Shown piece after piece: positions 6,435-8,056 of a DNA stretch of 8,056 nucleotides. Numbering within the stretch: position 1 is the stretch's first letter; the number at the start of each line of letters is the position of its first letter. Under the pieces are notes generated by a model. That model searched no databases. It saw nothing but the letters and a program-made list of their open reading frames with translations, and had not been told where the DNA came from. A program made the position numbers and the translations under genes. Source of the stretch: Endomicrobium sp. (lineage in GTDB: Bacteria > Elusimicrobiota > Endomicrobiia > Endomicrobiales > Endomicrobiaceae); assembly GCA_031290055.1 (NCBI GenBank), contig JAITOH010000010.1:1-8056 (forward strand), read 5' to 3'.

Positions 6435-7103
6435 ATGGAAAGCATATTACTAAAGGGACAGATGGTGGCAATATTTGTATACATTGTGGTTTTGTTTTTT
6501 TCAGGGATAATTCACGAAGTATCTCATGGTTATGTGGCTTATTTAAAAGGGGATGACACAGCTAAAATGTTGGGCCGTATTACTTTGAATCCTATTCTGC
6601 ATATAGAATTCTTCGGAACTGTTATGCTTCCTGTAATTTTGTTGTTTTTAAAGACCCCTGTTCTCTTTGGATGGGCAAAGCCCGTACCTGTAAACTATAG
6701 AAATTTAAAAAACCCTAAAGTGGATATTCCCATTGTTTCTTTTTCAGGTCCGGCATCTAACATGTTGCTTGCTACTATGTCTGGATTGGGAATATATCTT
6801 ATAAGAGTATTTCCAAATTTTGAAAGAGGATTTGGAGAGTCGATAGAAGTTTTTTTGTATTTAATGCTTACTGTAAATACTGTTCTTTCGATTGTAAATC
6901 TTATACCGATACCTCCACTTGATGGTTCAAAAATTATTACGTATTTTTTGCCTGAGAAAATTGCAATAAAGTATTTAAATTTTAATCCTTATGTTTGCTT
7001 AGGTGTGATATTCGTATTGATCTCTTCTGGAATAGTTTGGAGGTTTGTATGTCCAATCGTAACTTTTTTAACAGCTATTTTTGGCATAGGTGCTAAAATT
7101 TAA
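6435..7103 (+). CDS. Site-2 protease family (M50) membrane metalloprotease
   Basis: This 222-residue, very hydrophobic protein is of the small bacterial M50 type (YwhC-like), with no PDZ domain. Hydrophobic segments lie roughly at 11-30, 60-78, 98-125, 137-158 and 185-215. The zinc site HEVSH is at residues 27-31 inside the first segment. The third ligand motif NLIPIPPLDG is at 155-164 with Asp163. GWAKPVPVN (79-87) and FSGPASN (103-109) are also family hallmarks, so all catalytic residues are present. Such proteases cut substrates within the membrane, but the substrate of this subgroup is unknown to me. A TTG at 6423 is an alternative start, but ATG 6435 fits the promoter spacing better. No clear Shine-Dalgarno is seen. 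trpS follows 42 bases later on the same strand, so the two are probably cotranscribed. Confidence 0.88.
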   Translation: MESILLKGQMVAIFVYIVVLFFSGIIHEVSHGYVAYLKGDDTAKMLGRITLNPILHIEFFGTVMLPVILLFLKTPVLFGWAKPVPVNYRNLKNPKVDIPIVSFSGPASNMLLATMSGLGIYLIRVFPNFERGFGESIEVFLYLMLTVNTVLSIVNLIPIPPLDGSKIITYFLPEKIAIKYLNFNPYVCLGVIFVLISSGIVWRFVCPIVTFLTAIFGIGAKI

Positions 7104-7135
7104 TTTGATATTTGGAAATAATGTATAGATGTAGT

Positions 7136-7141
7136 AGAGGA
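7136..7141 (+). promoter_or_regulatory. Shine-Dalgarno of trpS
   Basis: AGAGGA lies four bases before the ATG at 7146 and within the 42-base M50-trpS gap. It supports this start and suggests that trpS is translated independently on a shared message. No separate promoter was noticed in the gap. Confidence 0.75.
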
Positions 7142-7145
7142 TTAC

Positions 7146-8056
7146 ATGAGAAAATTGACTGTGTTATCGGCTATGCGTCCTACTGGGAGACTTCATTTAG
7201 GACATTATTTTGGTACTTTGCAAAAATGGGTTGAACTCCAGAAGGAGAGCGAATGTTATTATATGTCAGCCGATTGGCATGCTTTAACTACAGATTATGG
7301 TGATACTTCTAGAATTAATGCAAATACTTTAGAAATGATTGCAGATTGGATTACTGTAGGGATAGATCCTAACAAAAGCACTTTATTTAAGCAATCAAAA
7401 GTGCCACAACACAGTGAATTGTTTTTGGTACTTTCTATGATAACTCCTTTGGGTTGGCTTTTTAGGTGTCCTACGTATAAAGAGCAAAAAAGTGAGGTAA
7501 AAAGCAAAGATCTTAATAACTACGGCTTTTTAGGTTATCCGGTTTTGCAATCCGCTGATATATTATTATATAAAGCTGATATCGTTCCTGTTGGTGAAGA
7601 TCAATTGTCGCATCTAGAGTTTACACGTGAACTAGCGAGAAGGTTTAATAGTTTTTATGGGTGTAGGGTTTTTGTTGACCCAAAGGAAGGGCTTACAAAA
7701 GTTACCAGAGTTCTTGGTTTAGATGGAAGAAAAATGTCAAAGTCTTATGATAACTCAATTTTGATTGGTGAAAGTGATGATGTTTTAAATTATAAAATTA
7801 AAAATATGTTTACGGATCCTATAAAAATTAAAAAATATGATATTGGGCACCCTGGTAATTGTGTAGTTTTTGCCTTTCATAAGATATTTAATGATGATTG
7901 CAAAAAAAAAGAAGAAAAATGTAAAGCTGGAGAAATTGGCTGTACTTTGTGCAAAAAACAATTAATGGAAATACTTTCAGAATTCATGAAACCATTAACT
8001 GAAAAGAGGCACGATTTAATTTCAGATAAAGCATATTTAGAAAAAATAATTAAGAT
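7146..8056 (+). CDS. trpS: Tryptophanyl-tRNA synthetase, iron-sulfur type (3' end cut by window edge)
   Basis: The frame is open from ATG 7146 to the window end, giving 303 codons of an enzyme usually 330-350 long. TrpRS is a cytosolic class Ic synthetase that activates tryptophan with ATP and charges tRNA-Trp. The N-terminus has RPTGRLHLGHY (11-21), containing the HIGH-type HLGH at 17-20. SADWHALTTDY (41-51), ITPLGW (99-104) and VPVGEDQLSHLEFTRELARR (147-166) follow. GRKMSKSYDN carries KMSKS at 196-200. Near the end lie Cys239 (in GNCVVFAFHK), Cys259, Cys266 and Cys269 (CKAGEIGCTLC). The last three have the x6 and x2 spacing of the [4Fe-4S] TrpRS known from Thermotoga maritima. It is second in the M50-trpS unit. 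Only the extreme C-terminus is missing. Confidence 0.95.
   Translation, partial: MRKLTVLSAMRPTGRLHLGHYFGTLQKWVELQKESECYYMSADWHALTTDYGDTSRINANTLEMIADWITVGIDPNKSTLFKQSKVPQHSELFLVLSMITPLGWLFRCPTYKEQKSEVKSKDLNNYGFLGYPVLQSADILLYKADIVPVGEDQLSHLEFTRELARRFNSFYGCRVFVDPKEGLTKVTRVLGLDGRKMSKSYDNSILIGESDDVLNYKIKNMFTDPIKIKKYDIGHPGNCVVFAFHKIFNDDCKKKEEKCKAGEIGCTLCKKQLMEILSEFMKPLTEKRHDLISDKAYLEKIIK

Noticed and set aside
7295..7507. 70-codon minus strand ORF
   Set aside because: It is fully antisense to the well-supported trpS frame and has no support of its own.

Overview
The window reads as a chromosomal housekeeping segment from an AT-rich, Gram-negative-type bacterium. All protein calls are by eye, with no database search. 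Lipid A synthesis (LpxB) implies an outer membrane. Low GC, many A/T homopolymers, drifted but recognisable protein motifs and wide empty intergenic stretches suggest a host-restricted lineage with a shrinking genome. An Elusimicrobia/Endomicrobium-like termite-gut protist endosymbiont is my best guess, from general character only. The standard genetic code fits: TGA is a stop in lpxB and TGG encodes Trp throughout.

Layout, left to right. (1) The 3' end of lpxB (+) enters from the left edge and stops at 333. (2) rpmB (L28, -) is convergent with lpxB and divergent from recG. (3) A 260-bp non-coding divergent region holds a 16-bp perfect palindrome and promoter-like boxes. (4) Complete recG (+). 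(5) After a 163-bp convergent spacer come rsmG (-) and, 358 bp further on, mnmG (-). This is the classic gid pair, here pulled apart by a long spacer. (6) A divergent region of about 190 bp with a near-consensus sigma-70 promoter leads into an M50 site-2-protease-family gene (+), then trpS (+), which runs off the right edge.

How the genes relate. L28, RsmG (16S rRNA m7G), MnmG (tRNA U34 modification) and TrpRS all serve translation. RecG serves replication-fork repair and recombination, and LpxB serves envelope lipid A. The M50-trpS order probably continues into scpA/scpB outside the window, as in several phyla. rpmB next to recG echoes a wider conserved neighbourhood.

I see no mobile element, CRISPR array, complete tRNA or rRNA, phage gene or defence system, and no clearly new multi-gene system. 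The most interesting points are an Asn-rich insertion of about 50 residues inside RsmG, flanked by A8 tracts; a four-cysteine iron-sulfur signature in TrpRS; altered conserved residues in RecG motif V; and several palindromes in otherwise empty spacers.
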